A stretch of 64,000 bases of DNA from Lojkania enalia (GCA_010094045.1 ML986688.1:9411-73410), one strand, 5' to 3'. Shown: positions 24,636 through 36,114, counted from the stretch's first letter. Notes: generated by a model from the letters alone, not told the origin. Numbers and translations: made by a program.

Positions 24636-25487
24636 TCATTTCGTAGCAACAACAACCCACTGACTAGCCCTCATGCACACCTCCCCATCCACGACCTTCG
24701 TACCCCCAGCCTTCTTCAACTCCTCCTCTAACAACTCTACTGCCTCATCCCACTTCTCTGCATCACTCTCTCTCCAACCCCCAATACCCGCAAGAAACGC
24801 CCACGTCTTCTCCGCCCACCCCCTCAAATCCTTAACCCTCGCCCAAGCCTCACTCCGCTCGACCTTCAAATTCTCTTTCGAAAACCCGGCTTCCAACATC
24901 ACCTTCTGAAGCTGCTGGCCATCGCTCCAATTGATCACAGGCGTAGGATATGGGGCACCAGGACGTATATTATCATGCACGGTCTTGATGGGCAGAAACC
25001 AAGTGACATTTTCCCAGCAATTCGCTACCGCAACACCGCCCGGTTGAAGCGTACGGTAAATTTCTTTCGCACCCTCGAGGCCGTTGGAGGCTGTGAAGAA
25101 AATGCCGATGTTAGTGATGGAGTGCGTGAAGGTGTTGTCTGGAAAGCTTAACGATTCGCAGCGCTGGTTGCTGATTTCGACGGGCCAGGAATTCTTTTTT
25201 GCGTCTTGTTGAAGGGCATCAAGAAAGGTTTGGTCGATATCTGTGGCGTAGATTTTCAGGGTTGAGGGATTGGGGTGGGAGGATAAGATAGCTTTGGATG
25301 CGGTGCCTAAGCCACAAGCATTATCGTGGATGATAGATCCCGATGTGATAGGCGAAATGAATGTCAGGTTATGGGCCGCGAATTGTGCGGTTACGGCCCC
25401 GCCGGTGGATTCGTATGTTTCGACTTTTTGGGGGCCGGTGAGGAGACGCTTGGCCTGAGGTGGGAGGAGAGGGTTGTTGACGTTCAT
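24636..25487 (-). CDS. Class I SAM-dependent methyltransferase
   Basis: This is a single-exon gene of 283 aa. The chosen start is the ATG at 25487 (MNVNNPLLPPQAKRL); the frame is open to 25526, but without another ATG. A Rossmann-type SAM-binding motif is at residues about 52-64 (IIHDNACGLGTAS). An acidic residue pair follows (YATDID), then a post-motif (LSFPDNTFTHSITN) and LQPGGVAVANCW. This order is typical of UbiE/Coq5-like small-molecule methyltransferases of fungi, often found in secondary metabolism. The substrate cannot be told from sequence. The protein has no targeting peptide and should be cytosolic. The gene runs towards the HET gene and shares a ~1-kb intergenic space with the regulator downstream in the window. 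No polyketide synthase, NRPS or terpene synthase is nearby, so cluster membership is not supported. Confidence 0.85.
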   Translation of the reverse strand: MNVNNPLLPPQAKRLLTGPQKVETYESTGGAVTAQFAAHNLTFISPITSGSIIHDNACGLGTASKAILSSHPNPSTLKIYATDIDQTFLDALQQDAKKNSWPVEISNQRCESLSFPDNTFTHSITNIGIFFTASNGLEGAKEIYRTLQPGGVAVANCWENVTWFLPIKTVHDNIRPGAPYPTPVINWSDGQQLQKVMLEAGFSKENLKVERSEAWARVKDLRGWAEKTWAFLAGIGGWRESDAEKWDEAVELLEEELKKAGGTKVVDGEVCMRASQWVVVATK

Positions 25488-26479
25488 GTTTGGTGTAGGG
25501 ACGAAAGACTTCTTGATTTTTATCAAAAAAGTGAAGAGATGGATGTATTTTGAAAGGGGAGGCGAAACTGGATAATGCTATCCTCGACTTCGCATCTTCA
25601 GGCCCATTATATGTCTTGTACGCCTTGCGGTAGTGCTTATGCCGCGTGATCCTGCCTTTGCCGCCCGATTGCCAGCTGAAAGAGTACCAGCTACGATGTC
25701 GCAAAGAGCATTAGTGCGAAAAATACTAGAAGAGTTCTTAGGCACGTACCCGATACAGCGATTCTACACGTCCGGCATTGGCGGTCGGCGAACCGGCGTT
25801 ACGACTCCTACGCTAGCATATCCGATCTAGCGCGCCAACATCTCCGCTGTCCGGGTCGGCCAAGGATGCGGATAACAGGTATGGCATTCGGACTTGTAAT
25901 GTGAGGCTAAGGTACGTACCCGCAGTCGTCATAAAATTAGGCCGGCTAAACTAGGTTAGGCCAAATTAGGAAGGATTCTTGCACATGCAGCATTGTCGGT
26001 TGCAGATAATATATCTTAGTGGACTAAGCAACAGCATTGGAGTGCTGCCAGTTCACAATCTCACGCCATCTACTAGAAATTTCTCTATTGATGTACCTTT
26101 GGATATGTGGATTTATAGGTTTCTCGTGTAAAGCATTTGCGCTTGTGGGCAATTGTATCCAATTGGTTAGAGACGAGCATTATGAAATGTATTGTAGTTG
26201 CTAAGGAGTAATGTAAGATCTCTTTAATATAGAATGAATCTGCATTTCCTCTTATGAATATTTTCATCAACGGCATCGAATATCAGATTCTCTCGCATTG
26301 ACCACAGATTAAATAGGGGTTTGCACCCAAACCCATTCATAGTATTGTGGATCATGTTAAGAAATAGCGGTAGGACAACGAGTAGATTATTTATCGGTAT
26401 GAAGGTGCTAGTTTTGGGAAATAAAAGGAATAAATCTGATTCCATACAGTATCTGGTTCTCTGACTGAACTCTCCGTAG
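25488..26479. other. Intergenic between the methyltransferase and the regulator gene
   Basis: No gene is supported. It contains the methyltransferase 5' flank (right of 25487) and the 3' flank of the Zn2Cys6 gene. A short frame at 25633-25830 has no recognisable content. Confidence 0.5.
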
Positions 26480-28826
26480 TTACAACGACCCTGCTTCCAC
26501 AAAATCTAGCCAGTCAAACACGTCTCCACCGTTTTCCCCAATGCTTTCTAGACCCCCGAATGAATCTAATGAAAATCCAAAGCCCGGAGTACTCGTCAGC
26601 GTATTTTGAAAATTAGTGGACTCTTCTTCTGGCAACCTCGACCACAGGCCGGAATTAGCCATGAATCCATCCTCTGTGTATTCGGCTAGCTCAGAATGTC
26701 CAGGCACCGCAACTAAAGAGGCAAATGATTCTATTGGCGATGCGGGGTGATCTAGGCTGGGCGGATCTTTGTTCCGGGCAGTTAGTAGATCGGCCTTTGC
26801 AGAGAGATCCCTGGCGACGTTGGCCGCGCTCGCTGCACTTGCACATCGAGTTGACAGCATCTCAAATGTGTCAATCGCCGTACCAATAGCCTTACGAGCA
26901 GTCGGTGTGGAGGGCCCCACTGGATATGCAAGGATATATCCTATGAGTGAAAGCGCGGCATTCCATTGGTATTGGAAAGTAACATGCCATCCATCGAGCA
27001 ACTCAGATTTAGTAAGGATCTGATAGATTACTTGCGTTATTGTTATGGCGTGGTTGACACAAGAGATGGCGTGTCTTTCAGTCAAAGGGGTAGAGCTCGT
27101 GGAGTTCGTAGAAAAGGAGATAAACGGTCGGTATAGGGACATCAGGTGGTCATGGTAGGTTAATTCGAGAAAGAGACGCTGCCGCGCAAGCCAGATGGGG
27201 GTGGATGAATGAACTTGCAGAAGAGATCGATCCGTGGAAAGTGGCTCACCTCCATTTTCCCGTCCGGTTTTCAAATCGTTCGGGAGTTGTTTCGCCCATG
27301 TTTGGAGATAGACCACTTTTGACTGAAGAAACTCCGCACAACTCTCAAGGCCTTGCAGATCTTGATAGAGGCTTCTGTGGCCGTTCTTTCCAAGTACTTT
27401 AGCGCATTTCTCATAGAATGTGATATAAATAGCTCTTGCTGAGAGTATCAGCCGTACACAATGGGCGATAAACGGAGCCGAGTTAGGCACACGTGCCTGA
27501 AATCTTGATGCATAGCGAGCCTCTTCGACATCTTCCAAATTATCTTCCGGTAGACTGCAAGTCACCATGGAAATGGAAACAGCTATTGGTCGCCCAAAGT
27601 CCATCGCCATCTTCATCTCCTGAGCATAAAGCATCCACCAAAGGCGTTTCCTGAATTCTCGTTGAGACGTCGGCAAGTCCTCGGGTGGTTCCAATTGAAG
27701 TCCTAGGATTATACCAGTCCTTATACCTATAGCCATAACGCTGTGGGCCATGTTCTGGAATGAAGCATTCAATAACCATAATACGGATAGTAAGTGGCAC
27801 TGGAAGGTCTGGATTGATGGCCCCTCCAGCTCGTCTGTAAGAAGATTCTGACACCTACGGTAGAACCATCTACCGGCTATTGCAGCATCGCCGGTATTAA
27901 GATCGCAGTCCTGTGAGATCCCGCAGGTTGAAGATTTAGATGCAGCTATGTACTGTAAAGAGATAGCAAGGACGATATCGACAAGGGCGGAAGGGTTTCG
28001 ATGGGCGCTTGGAGTTTCCCTTAGTGACCTATGATATGTTTTGAATTCGTCCTCATCTATAATAGGCCAGATAGAATGGTATGTATCGAAGAAGATCACG
28101 ACTAGCTCCTCTTCTTCCATCTGGGACAAGAAGTGTTCCTCTGCTAGACTATAGGAGTGCATGAGGCGATCAACAATGTCATATCTCTCTGTGCTCATCG
28201 GACTCGCAATGCTTCGACTAGCGGAACTCAATTGGATCTGTGAATGGGGCTGTTGTAGAGACTTGTCCAAATAAGAGCTCATTTGTCCAATAAAGTAGAA
28301 TGAAGACGACGTGCCGTATATTTGCTGGTTAGATCGAGCAGTCCTCATGGAGATGAACTCCCAGTTGTAGTACTTCTTATTGCTGCCATGTTCTCGGAGA
28401 GGATCGAGGTTCACTGGTAGGGAAACAGCGAGGTTGGTGTCATCTTGCAATCTAACTTCTGGGTCGACAGTGAGGCTGTCCAATTGTTCTTCAAGTTCTT
28501 TAATCCGTTTTTTCAATTTATCAATCTCCCTGTGCGAGGATTAGTGACTTGTATTCTCGACGGAATGGGGTAACAGACTTGACAGCAAGAGGATATGTTC
28601 GCACTTCATCCTTGCCCCTTCCATCATTACACCTTCTGCCCTTAATTTTACAGTTGTTGCATGGAAAGCTAGCATCACATTTAATACGGTAAGCTCGACA
28701 CCAAACACATGCCCTTGAAACTTGATGCCGCTTTGGTCGTGATTTTGTTATAGAGGGTTGAAAACAGTCTTCCTGCTGTTTTGCGACCATACGAGGCCCA
28801 GATGCCACAGAGAAGGTAGTAAACAT
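26480..28826 (-). CDS. Zn2Cys6 transcription factor with fungal-specific TF domain
   Basis: Two exons (28826-28579 and 28529-26480) encode 765 aa. The 49-nt intron (GTCTGT..CACAG, branch CTAAT) joins the frame as AVKEIDKLKKRI. The DNA-binding Zn2Cys6 cluster is at residues about 38-68 (RACVWCRAYRIKCDASFPCNNC..RRC). A short coiled-coil dimerisation segment (IDKLKKRIKELEEQLDSL) follows. The fungal_trans middle homology region follows (DTYHSIWPIIDEDEFKTYHRSL, RLWWMLYAQEMKMAMDFGRP). The C-terminus (GLESIGENGGDVFDWLDFVEAGSL) is acidic and aromatic, a plausible activation domain. It should act in the nucleus; its targets are unknown. The neighbouring methyltransferase and GFA-type enzyme are possible but unproven targets. 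No damage is seen. Confidence 0.9.
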
Positions 28827-29516
28827 AGCGATTCACGAAGTCTTAGTCAAAATTAATGAAAGTTAGGCTATGTGCATAGAAAGACCTGATATTGGGATTC
28901 AAATGGGAGGCCTTAAGGGATTTAATCGGCGTTACGGACAGAGTTATCCCTGATCTCGACAGGGATGGCGTAGTCTTTAGAAATCCTTCTGCATTATAAA
29001 TGTAGCTATTTGGAAAATGGGCAAGAAATTTGAGTGAATATTCTACTTCTTGTATTACCTTCTCTAAAAAAAGAATCAAAGACATCATTCTGTACGCGAT
29101 GACCAAGCTGTCTTGGCGGGGGTGAGATCTACTAGATGAGTCATCGGAGATATGCTTCGATAAGCAATGAATCCTGTTTGGGTTAGCTCAATCGGACCTC
29201 GGGGCTATTTCCCTTCAAGAACAAGACCTTAACAGTTTGGTTACGTGTTGGCAATAACGGGGGTGCATCGATTAGGATTGTGTTCACCGATATTGCCGAG
29301 GTATCCACGCTTCATGAAAGATTTAGGGAAGAAAGACGCGAAAGTTTTTTTTGGGAATACTTATCATCCAGCATCTTCAATAATAATACCAGTTGCTTCT
29401 TGACAACGGTATGCCGGGGGTTCGTGGGAATGGATAAGTGGGAAATATAGAGAAAAATCAAGAACTAGATAGTGAATAAATCCCGAGAAAAGCACCAAAA
29501 TTATTATCTTTCGACT
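28827..29516. other. Intergenic, promoter of the Zn2Cys6 gene
   Basis: No gene is supported in these 690 bp. They should contain the promoter of the regulator gene (right of 28826) and the 3' flank of the GFA-type gene. A minus-strand frame at 28843-29106 has no recognisable content. Confidence 0.5.
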
Positions 29517-29969
29517 TCATTCACCTAGATTAGTCCTTCCAACGGCATCTATCTTTACCCACGGCACCTTGGCATGCCCAAAAACTTCAGATATTGGCGG
29601 TGGAATCTGGTCAAAAAGACCAGCTTTCAGGATGATCTTGGTCCCTTTCGGCAGCAAAGTCATTATAGGACTCCCACATTCCCCGCAAAATCTCCGTGTA
29701 ATAGTGTTCCCAGTCTTAGTATTGGTATCACGGTAATTTCTCATCGTACCCTTCAGATCATGAACCTCGACATCGGATAAATCGAACAAATAGTTGACGC
29801 TTAGGATTCCAGAACCTGCTCGTCGGCAATTTGCACTGCAAATGTCAGCATACAAAGTGAGAACGGGAGTTATGTAGAAGCCGTACCAGAAGCAAACAGA
29901 GGAGTGGCTTGGCAATTCTGGAATGGTGATTTTGATGGAAGCGCAGTTACAGTGGCCTTCTATCGCCAT
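29517..29969 (-). CDS. GFA-family (CENP-V/GFA domain) protein
   Basis: Two exons (29969-29887 and 29835-29517) encode 133 aa. The 51-nt intron (GTACGG..TTGCAG, branch GCTGAC) is a multiple of three, so unspliced RNA would also stay open. Splicing is preferred because it creates the family motif CFCANCRRAGSG. The N-terminal GHCNCASIKI, the CxCxxC site, and the C-terminal FCGECGSPI match the zinc-binding cysteines of the glutathione-dependent formaldehyde-activating (GFA) family. Fungal members are small cytosolic proteins whose reactions are mostly undetermined; formaldehyde activation should not be assumed. The length is typical. It lies downstream-side of the Zn2Cys6 regulator on the same strand. 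Confidence 0.85.
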   Translation of the reverse strand: MAIEGHCNCASIKITIPELPSHSSVCFWYGFYITPVLTLYADICSANCRRAGSGILSVNYLFDLSDVEVHDLKGTMRNYRDTNTKTGNTITRRFCGECGSPIMTLLPKGTKIILKAGLFDQIPPPISEVFGHAKVPWVKIDAVGRTNLGE

Positions 29970-30664
29970 AATGAATATAATTTGCGCTCAGAGAATATGA
30001 AATCCTTTCAATATGTGAGATACGTGATTAATATGGTATAGGAGATTCGACGGCCCCACATAGCAAATGCCGGGTCTGTCCTAAATCCTGCTTGAGGGTT
30101 GGAATGAAAGTAAAGCAGATATCCTTACAAACCTAGAGTAGAGGATGCTCTTAAATATTTAGAGAAAAGTCGGAACTTCCGCTAAAATTTCGTTGAGGTA
30201 TAATACGGTGTATTTTAATCTCCGCAACTCCTTTGGGTAGAGCGCTAGAAAGCGTAGGCTTCATCTTAGATATGCCCGCCCTCCCTTTGGACATATTGGC
30301 ATCAAAACAGGTTAATTCGTTCTATGTGATCAGTCATTTGATACAATGAGTCAATTCAGGGCGAAAGGGTACGGTTGCGGTCGGATTAAGGTATGTAGTC
30401 GCGGTGACTAATGGACCAAATTAGGCTAGCGTTCTTTGCAGAGTAAACATGGTGCTCGGACTCTTGGGCGATTCCAAGTCCTGGTTTCGACTACGACGAC
30501 GATTCCCCAACAACTGCAGACCATCTAGTTCCTCACACTCTGTGCTTTAGATTAGTACTCCTTGTTACGCGTCTATCATTTCCCTCGCGCTTTACGAGCA
30601 AGAACGAGCAACGTTCAAATTACATTCAAACACCATTTCAATTCCTCATCAAACCACAATTACA
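29970..30664. other. Intergenic between the GFA-type gene and the following unknown gene
   Basis: No gene is seen. It is a divergent spacer holding the GFA-type gene promoter on the left side and that of the 30665 gene on the right, where a CT/CA-rich leader precedes the ATG. Confidence 0.5.
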
Positions 30665-31169
30665 ATGGTACCAATTCCTCTCTTCGTAGATCCTTTCCCT
30701 ACCTAATACTGTCCAGTCTCGCGATTCCTCAGCCACCTATCTCCACCTCCACGCCTCTTTCCATGCAGACCTCTTAGAATCCTTCTGCCACCCCTCCTCC
30801 TCTACCCTACCCTCTGAATCCATTGACGTCCCGCCTCACCTACAACCCGTCAACCCGGAGGACGAAGACGACGTAGTACCGGATCAGCACGCGGCTTTCG
30901 GGATACAGCGAGCGCGTGAGAGGGGTAGCAGGAGAGAGGTTGTTTGGCGGGATCTAGGCCTTGAGGAATTGGTTAGGAGGGGGCCAGGGGAGACCGGGAA
31001 TGTGGGCGGGGTAAGGAGTGGGGGTGGAGTAGGCGTGGGGAGGGTAGAGGAACCGGTTAGGTTAGCGCTTAGGAGGAGGCCGGGGGCTGGGGTGGGAGGG
31101 GCGATGGGGATGGGTGGTGCACAAGAAGGTGGGAATGTCGGGGGGGCAGGTAATGGACTGCCTAGGTGA
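30665..31169 (+). CDS. Unknown 151-aa protein with an intron right after the start codon
   Basis: The model is ATG at 30665-30667, a 49-nt intron 30668-30716 (GTACCA..CTAATACTGTCCAG), then exon 30717-31169. This gives MSRDSSATYLHLHASFHADLL and onward. Support comes from the long frame that opens exactly at the acceptor and from the branch site CTAAT. Without the intron the ATG frame stops after 13 codons. Residues 1-100 look like a real protein (acidic PEDEDD, then a basic RARERGSRREVVWRD helix). The last 50 residues are Gly/Arg/Val-rich and low in complexity. I do not recognise a family. The alternative is that this is non-coding. Confidence 0.5.
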
Positions 31170-31800
31170 AGATGAAGGGTGGAGGAGCCGCTCGAGTATA
31201 TCAGAACTGTTAGTTAATTAACGATAGAAGAATGGATTAGAATGGAGTGTATGAAAGGGACATTGCTTTGGTTCTAGTATCTGAGGGTTCGTTTGGCTCT
31301 CACGGTGCAACATTTAGTGGGACTAGGAAGATTAGTGTCTTCCGTTCATCGATGTCAAGATCTTCTGGAGTGCTTACTCCAATATGGATACCGGATGAGC
31401 GTGGTGTCTTCATGTACTTGCTCACGTAGATAGTTATCTGCTGTGCGGCCGGCCTTGAGTTTAGATGGGATGTCGACACTGCGTCCGCAGCCAAAGCATA
31501 GATTTGCGTACAATAAAGTGCTAGATATGTAGGACCATAATTACTGTACATAAGCAGGCTACAAACCCATTTAAGACTTATACGAACGCCCTCCAGCATG
31601 ATGTCCGATATACAGTGAAATTAGAAGATCCCAATCAGAAAGGGAAAAAACTAACTACGCCTCTCATTCTCGCTATAACCTGCCTATTCATAACCATTCC
31701 TCTCATTCGTGGATTCTTGCCCATCAGCCCCTTCCATAACGTCAGTAGCATGCCTCATGCTCCATCGAGTACATAGCAGGAAAACATCAAGTTGGGTTTT
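31170..31800. other. Intergenic between the unknown gene and eIF2B delta
   Basis: Convergent spacer between a plus-strand gene and the 3' end of the GCD2 gene. No gene or RNA is recognised. Confidence 0.5.
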
Positions 31801-33264
31801 TTAGGCATTTGTACTTAGCCGATGAACTACAGGTACTGAGCTAGGTGGTAGACTACCGTATTCGGTGATGACCATGTTGATGTATTCAGCCGGCGTGACA
31901 TCGTAAAGAACCTGCTGCAACTGCAAGTTCTTCGCCTCCTCGACCCGCTTCCACACGTCATTGGTAGTCGTAACTGCTTCCTCCTCGCCGTTTACCTTCA
32001 ATGGTAGAAGAGCCTGGCGTTCACGCTCGGACAGGATCTCCTCTGCCGGAGCAACTTCATTGCCAACAATCGAGTCTAACGCTACGCGCTCAGTGAATTT
32101 CACTGACTCGCAAAGCACAATGACTGGAATCGAATTTGAGTTTGCGAGATTCGCTATCGAAGCAGTTCCAACACGTGAATAGAGACGACCGTTCGACATC
32201 ATCGCGTGAGCACCTAGAAAGACTTTGCTAGCGTCTTTCACAGCGTGCGCAGCGCCTGAATAGGAAAAGCACCTCACTTTGATACCATGCTGAGACAGAT
32301 TGCGAGCAAGGCGCTTGCCTTCGAACAGAGGCTTAGAGTCGACTACGATGACAGAAAATGAGATTCCGTCCAGATGAGCTCGGAGTAGAGTTGATTCGAC
32401 GATCGAAGAGGATGCATAGGTGAGAATGACATCTCCAGGTTCAATCTTCTTGGCTGCATAGTCCGAAATGAGCTGGTCCGCAGCGATGACGCGGTCTCGG
32501 ATGAAGTTGTCGATGTCTGTAATGAGTTCACGCTTGGCTTCGGATTCAGGGGTTGAAGGGTCAATCTTGATGATAACGTCTTTGAGCCATCGAATGGCAT
32601 TTCCCATTCCGATACTGAGCGGTCGGCAGCTTCGCAGGTAGTCAATCTGTGGGCTGAGGTGATGTGAAGTAAGATGTCGGGCAAGACTTGTGCCGACTGG
32701 GGTCTGATAATCCTCGATCACAGCTTTGAAAGCCACGAGCATGGAGACCATGCGAGCGGTGCTTCCGCAGATGATATAGCTGCTGTACTGTAGACCAAGA
32801 GCGAGAACGGCAGGATGAACGTCCTTGCTAGCTCCGACAACAGAATGCAGCCGTGGTTGGTTGTACAGATGTCCAAAGAATAGATTGGCATGCTTTGGCT
32901 CCTTTTTAGTATCCTTCTTCGGTTCTTTCGCTACTAGCACATTTGGATTTGATGGTCGCCTTCGCATAGGTAGTGGCTTTGACTTGTCGTCTTTCGGTAC
33001 CTGCTTCTGTCCATCCTTCGCTGGAGGCGTTTTTTGCTGTCCCTGTAACTGTTCTCCGGCGGCTTTCTGTGCTGCCCTCCTAGCTTGCTTTTCGGCCTGC
33101 TTTAACTTTTTCAATTCGACGCCAGATAGCTTCGGTTTTCCTTTAGATGGTGTCGACGTTGCATTCTTGGCGTCGTTTTGTGGTTGCGGTGTTGGATTAC
33201 TAGTAGTATCTGCTTGCGCTGTAACAGGTGGGTGCCCTGCTTCTCTAACCACAGGCTCACTCAT
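31801..33264 (-). CDS. GCD2: Translation initiation factor eIF2B, delta subunit
   Basis: This is a single-exon gene. The preferred start is the ATG at 33264 (MSEPVVREAGHPP), giving 487 aa; the frame is open further upstream but without a better start. Residues about 25-125 are a Lys/Gln-rich, low-complexity N-terminal extension (KKLKQAEKQARRAAQKAA), as in fungal eIF2B delta. From about residue 130 the eIF2B alpha/beta/delta fold is clear. Markers are HPAVLALGLQYSSYIICGSTARM, SIGMGNAIRWLK, GDVILTYASSSIVES, VIVVDSKPLFEG, VFLGAHAMMSNGRLYSRVGTA and IPVIVLCESVKF. The protein is part of the decameric cytosolic guanine-nucleotide exchange factor for eIF2, in its regulatory core that senses phosphorylated eIF2alpha. 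It is head-to-head with the F-box/RCC1 gene, with about 400 bp between start codons, so a shared promoter region is likely. Confidence 0.93.
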   Translation of the reverse strand: MSEPVVREAGHPPVTAQADTTSNPTPQPQNDAKNATSTPSKGKPKLSGVELKKLKQAEKQARRAAQKAAGEQLQGQQKTPPAKDGQKQVPKDDKSKPLPMRRRPSNPNVLVAKEPKKDTKKEPKHANLFFGHLYNQPRLHSVVGASKDVHPAVLALGLQYSSYIICGSTARMVSMLVAFKAVIEDYQTPVGTSLARHLTSHHLSPQIDYLRSCRPLSIGMGNAIRWLKDVIIKIDPSTPESEAKRELITDIDNFIRDRVIAADQLISDYAAKKIEPGDVILTYASSSIVESTLLRAHLDGISFSVIVVDSKPLFEGKRLARNLSQHGIKVRCFSYSGAAHAVKDASKVFLGAHAMMSNGRLYSRVGTASIANLANSNSIPVIVLCESVKFTERVALDSIVGNEVAPAEEILSERERQALLPLKVNGEEEAVTTTNDVWKRVEEAKNLQLQQVLYDVTPAEYINMVITEYGSLPPSSVPVVHRLSTNA

Positions 33265-33667
33265 ACCGTTAAGGGATTGTACGAATCCAAGACACGTGCG
33301 TGAAGGAGCTGGGTGTGAGCAGAAAGTCAATTTGTTTTGAGGTAGTGTCCTTGGAATGCGTTATGCTCTATATGGACCGGGTTCCCGAAGTAGAGCAGTG
33401 TCGTTTGAAATGTTGGAGGCTTATAATCCTGGGGTTCGAGGGAAACTCGTGACTGTACGTTGATTTCATGCGCTATTGAAAGTGAAAAATGACTGTAAGT
33501 CAGGATCGGGGCTAACCTATCTTGTTCTAGTGCGGGCCGGCGCTTTCAGTGCCCCGCGTCCGAGCTAAAGCCGTGGACTCTTGCGTCATACATCAACGAT
33601 CCGAAGACAGCTACTTCTGCAGGCCTAAATACAGAAAATCAACGCGATCCTCTTGGACATTAATGCC
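33265..33667. promoter_or_regulatory. Shared divergent promoter region of GCD2 and the F-box/RCC1 gene
   Basis: These 403 bp separate two head-to-head start codons (33264 minus and 33668 plus). The region must carry both promoters. No specific operator could be identified by eye. Confidence 0.45.
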
Positions 33668-35896
33668 ATGGCCGAACGCGTCTCCTCGATAACAGACCTC
33701 CCACTCGACATCCTTGTCCTTGTCTTTCCATATTTAAGCGCCAAGGATTTTCTGGCGTTTTGCAGTACTTGCACAGCACTACATCAGCAATCGATCCGCC
33801 TAGATCCTGCTTATTGGAACCATGCTGTCCGAAGCACATTCCGGGTACCGAACCGGCCTATTGTTCAGCATGATGGAGCCCGTTGGCAGAAGCTCTATAG
33901 GCGGCTATTCACGCAGAGCCGGGTCTTTACCTGGGGCAGTAACACGTATAATCGGTTAGGCCATAGCTTCCAGAGGCAAGACGTGGATAGAACCCGCGCC
34001 GGGATGGCACGCCGAAGATTCATGATGAAAGCTCACTGCTCCTTTCCTACTGAGATGGATAATACAAGAGACCTTGGAGTCATTGCTGATATGCAATGCG
34101 GGTAAGTGCTTGACGCTCTAAAACCTCCAAAGTGGAACCACATATGTGCTTCTCATCCTCTTGCCCCGTTCGTATACTATGTTACTGATATATACAGTGG
34201 CTGGTCCACAACTCTCCTTACCTCTAAAGGCACGCTGCATACGGTCGGCGTCCTCGATGGACAGCAGGTGCTTCATTACCACAGGGCAGATCTCGGCCCT
34301 CACTGCTTACAATTCCCTGCTATCTATAAAAATTTCAGTTCACAGCCTACATTCCAGGATACAGCAATCCTTCAGTTCTCTGCTGGTAGATCTCATATAC
34401 TAGGGTTGTCGGACAGCGGAAGGATTTGGTCTTGGTACGAGGTTCTGAAGCCGGCACTTAACGTCAAGTTCCTCAATATTGAGATCGAGGATCGCGTACG
34501 CAAAGTCGTGGCTGGATGGAGTTGCAGTTCGGCATATATCCACGGCATTGGAATAGTGCTCTGGGACCCTGTCCGTCGGGAGAGGACTGAGGACGAGACG
34601 GACACTATGCTGGTAATGGAGACTGTAGAGGTTCCGATGACTAGTTATAGACGAGTTAAAGGTGCCGCTCGTAAGTCTGAAGAACAAGTAGTCTTGGGCA
34701 AAGATATTGGAGCGGTCGTGAATTGGATAGTCCTTGAGCACTTTATCGTCTTCGTCACTGATATCGGGAAAGTATTTTGCTGCAAACTAGGAGGCAGAAA
34801 CCGGGTTGACGGTATACTGGAGCTTGATGGACTCCGGAACGAGTCTGGCACTCCGTCAGACGTACAGGGCTCCTTCCGACGCTTTGCAATCTTCAAGAAC
34901 GGCGAGGTCATCATTAGTGACCAAGAATACTTGGAAGCTTGTTGGAATGCTAAGACGCACAATCTGGACCAAGTTGGTCTCGAAGGCCTGAAGAGAATAC
35001 CTTCACTTCAGCACAACGATGTCATCGCAGTTGCATTTGGAGACTATCACTTCCTCGCGCTGCATTCTAACGGAAAGATCACGTCGTATGGCACGGAAAT
35101 GCAAGCCTGTGGGGCTCTAGGTCTAGGAGGCGATGGGGACCCCGAAGGGCGCATAAGGGGTATTAGATATACTGGCTTTAGCCATGACGGGAAGCTTCTT
35201 CCCCATGCTTATACGCACGGTCGTCAAGTATGGTTCGAGCTACAAAAGAAAAAATTTATCACGTTCATGACGAGTGGCGGGAAAAATCCAGATGAGGCTA
35301 AAGAGCGGATGCATTTATTTGTCACAGATCGGAATGTGCAGGGTGAGGTCAGCGAATGGTTCGAGCAAGAAGGCCGCGACTGGGACAAGGGTCCTGCAGT
35401 TCAAGATGCCAACGAGGATGGGTTGGGATCGTACTTTGTTCTAAGCATTAGCGCAGCGGGATGGCATTCTGGCGCCGTGGTCCTTGTGAATGAAAAACTT
35501 GCTGCCAAGGTTAAAGAACAGCATATTATCAAGGACGAAGGTAATGTGGAGAGTACTGACAATATTGGGGAAGAGCATGGCGAAGGTTCGTCAGCCTTGC
35601 TTGCATCAGCGTCTTCTTGGCTCGCAACTATTGCTCAGAATTTCCTAGGCTTACAACGAGCAGATCAGCAGCGACAAACGACCACTCAAGATGCCTTGCA
35701 AGGTGACGTAACGCTCAGCAGTTTCCTTGACCCAATTGCTCATGGCACCAGCCCTGCAAAAGGTTATCAATATACCTGGGCTAAAAGAAACTTCCCAAGA
35801 CTTCGATTGAGCGATGGGCGGGAGATGCCTGGTAGTGTTGGTTTCGATGAGTGGAAGTATGGTAGGCCAGAGTGGCAGTTGGACGTGGATGTGTGA
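33668..35896 (+). CDS. F-box protein with RCC1 repeats (SCF-associated factor 1-like)
   Basis: Two exons (33668-34101 and 34198-35896) encode 710 aa. The ATG at 33668 (GCCATGG context, MAERVSSITDLPLDI) is preferred. The 96-nt intron (GTAAGT..ATACAG) restores the frame as MQCGGWSTTLL, a junction inside an RCC1 repeat. An F-box is at residues about 8-50 (LPLDILVLVFPYLSAKDFLAFC). RCC1-type blades follow (VFTWGSNTYNRLGH; ILGLSDSGRIWSWYE; VAFGDYHFLALHSNGKITSYG with GALGLGG). This architecture matches yeast SAF1, a substrate receptor of the SCF ubiquitin ligase. Skp1 binds the F-box and the RCC1 propeller binds substrate (family knowledge). The substrate here is unknown. The C-terminus ends in a conserved-looking WKYGRPEWQLDVDV. 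Confidence 0.88.
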
Positions 35897-36114
35897 TAAA
35901 GTTCCACAATACTACGCTGAAGGCATATTGTGGAATAATATGTCCACCAGCAGGCCCGTTAACTTATTAATGAGATGGGGTACGGTGCCAAGCAGCTTTC
36001 AAAAGACACCGCACGTTCTTATTCATACATCACCGTAGCAGTAGTATCCATAGATCACAACTGGGTAATAGCAGACCAAGAAAAAATCATTTCGTGATGT
36101 AAATGATCTACGAT
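35897..36114. terminator. Convergent 3' spacer between the F-box/RCC1 and SDR genes
   Basis: Two genes converge here with 218 bp between stop codons, so both polyadenylation regions must lie within it. No classical signal is distinctive. Confidence 0.35.

Noticed and set aside
32825..33340. 171-codon plus-strand frame
   Set aside because: It is a Phe/Cys-rich shadow antisense to the Lys/Gln-rich N-terminus of eIF2B delta.
33420..33450. GGGTTCGAGGG stretch considered as a tRNA B box
   Set aside because: No A box or cloverleaf could be built around it; no tRNA gene was found anywhere in the window.
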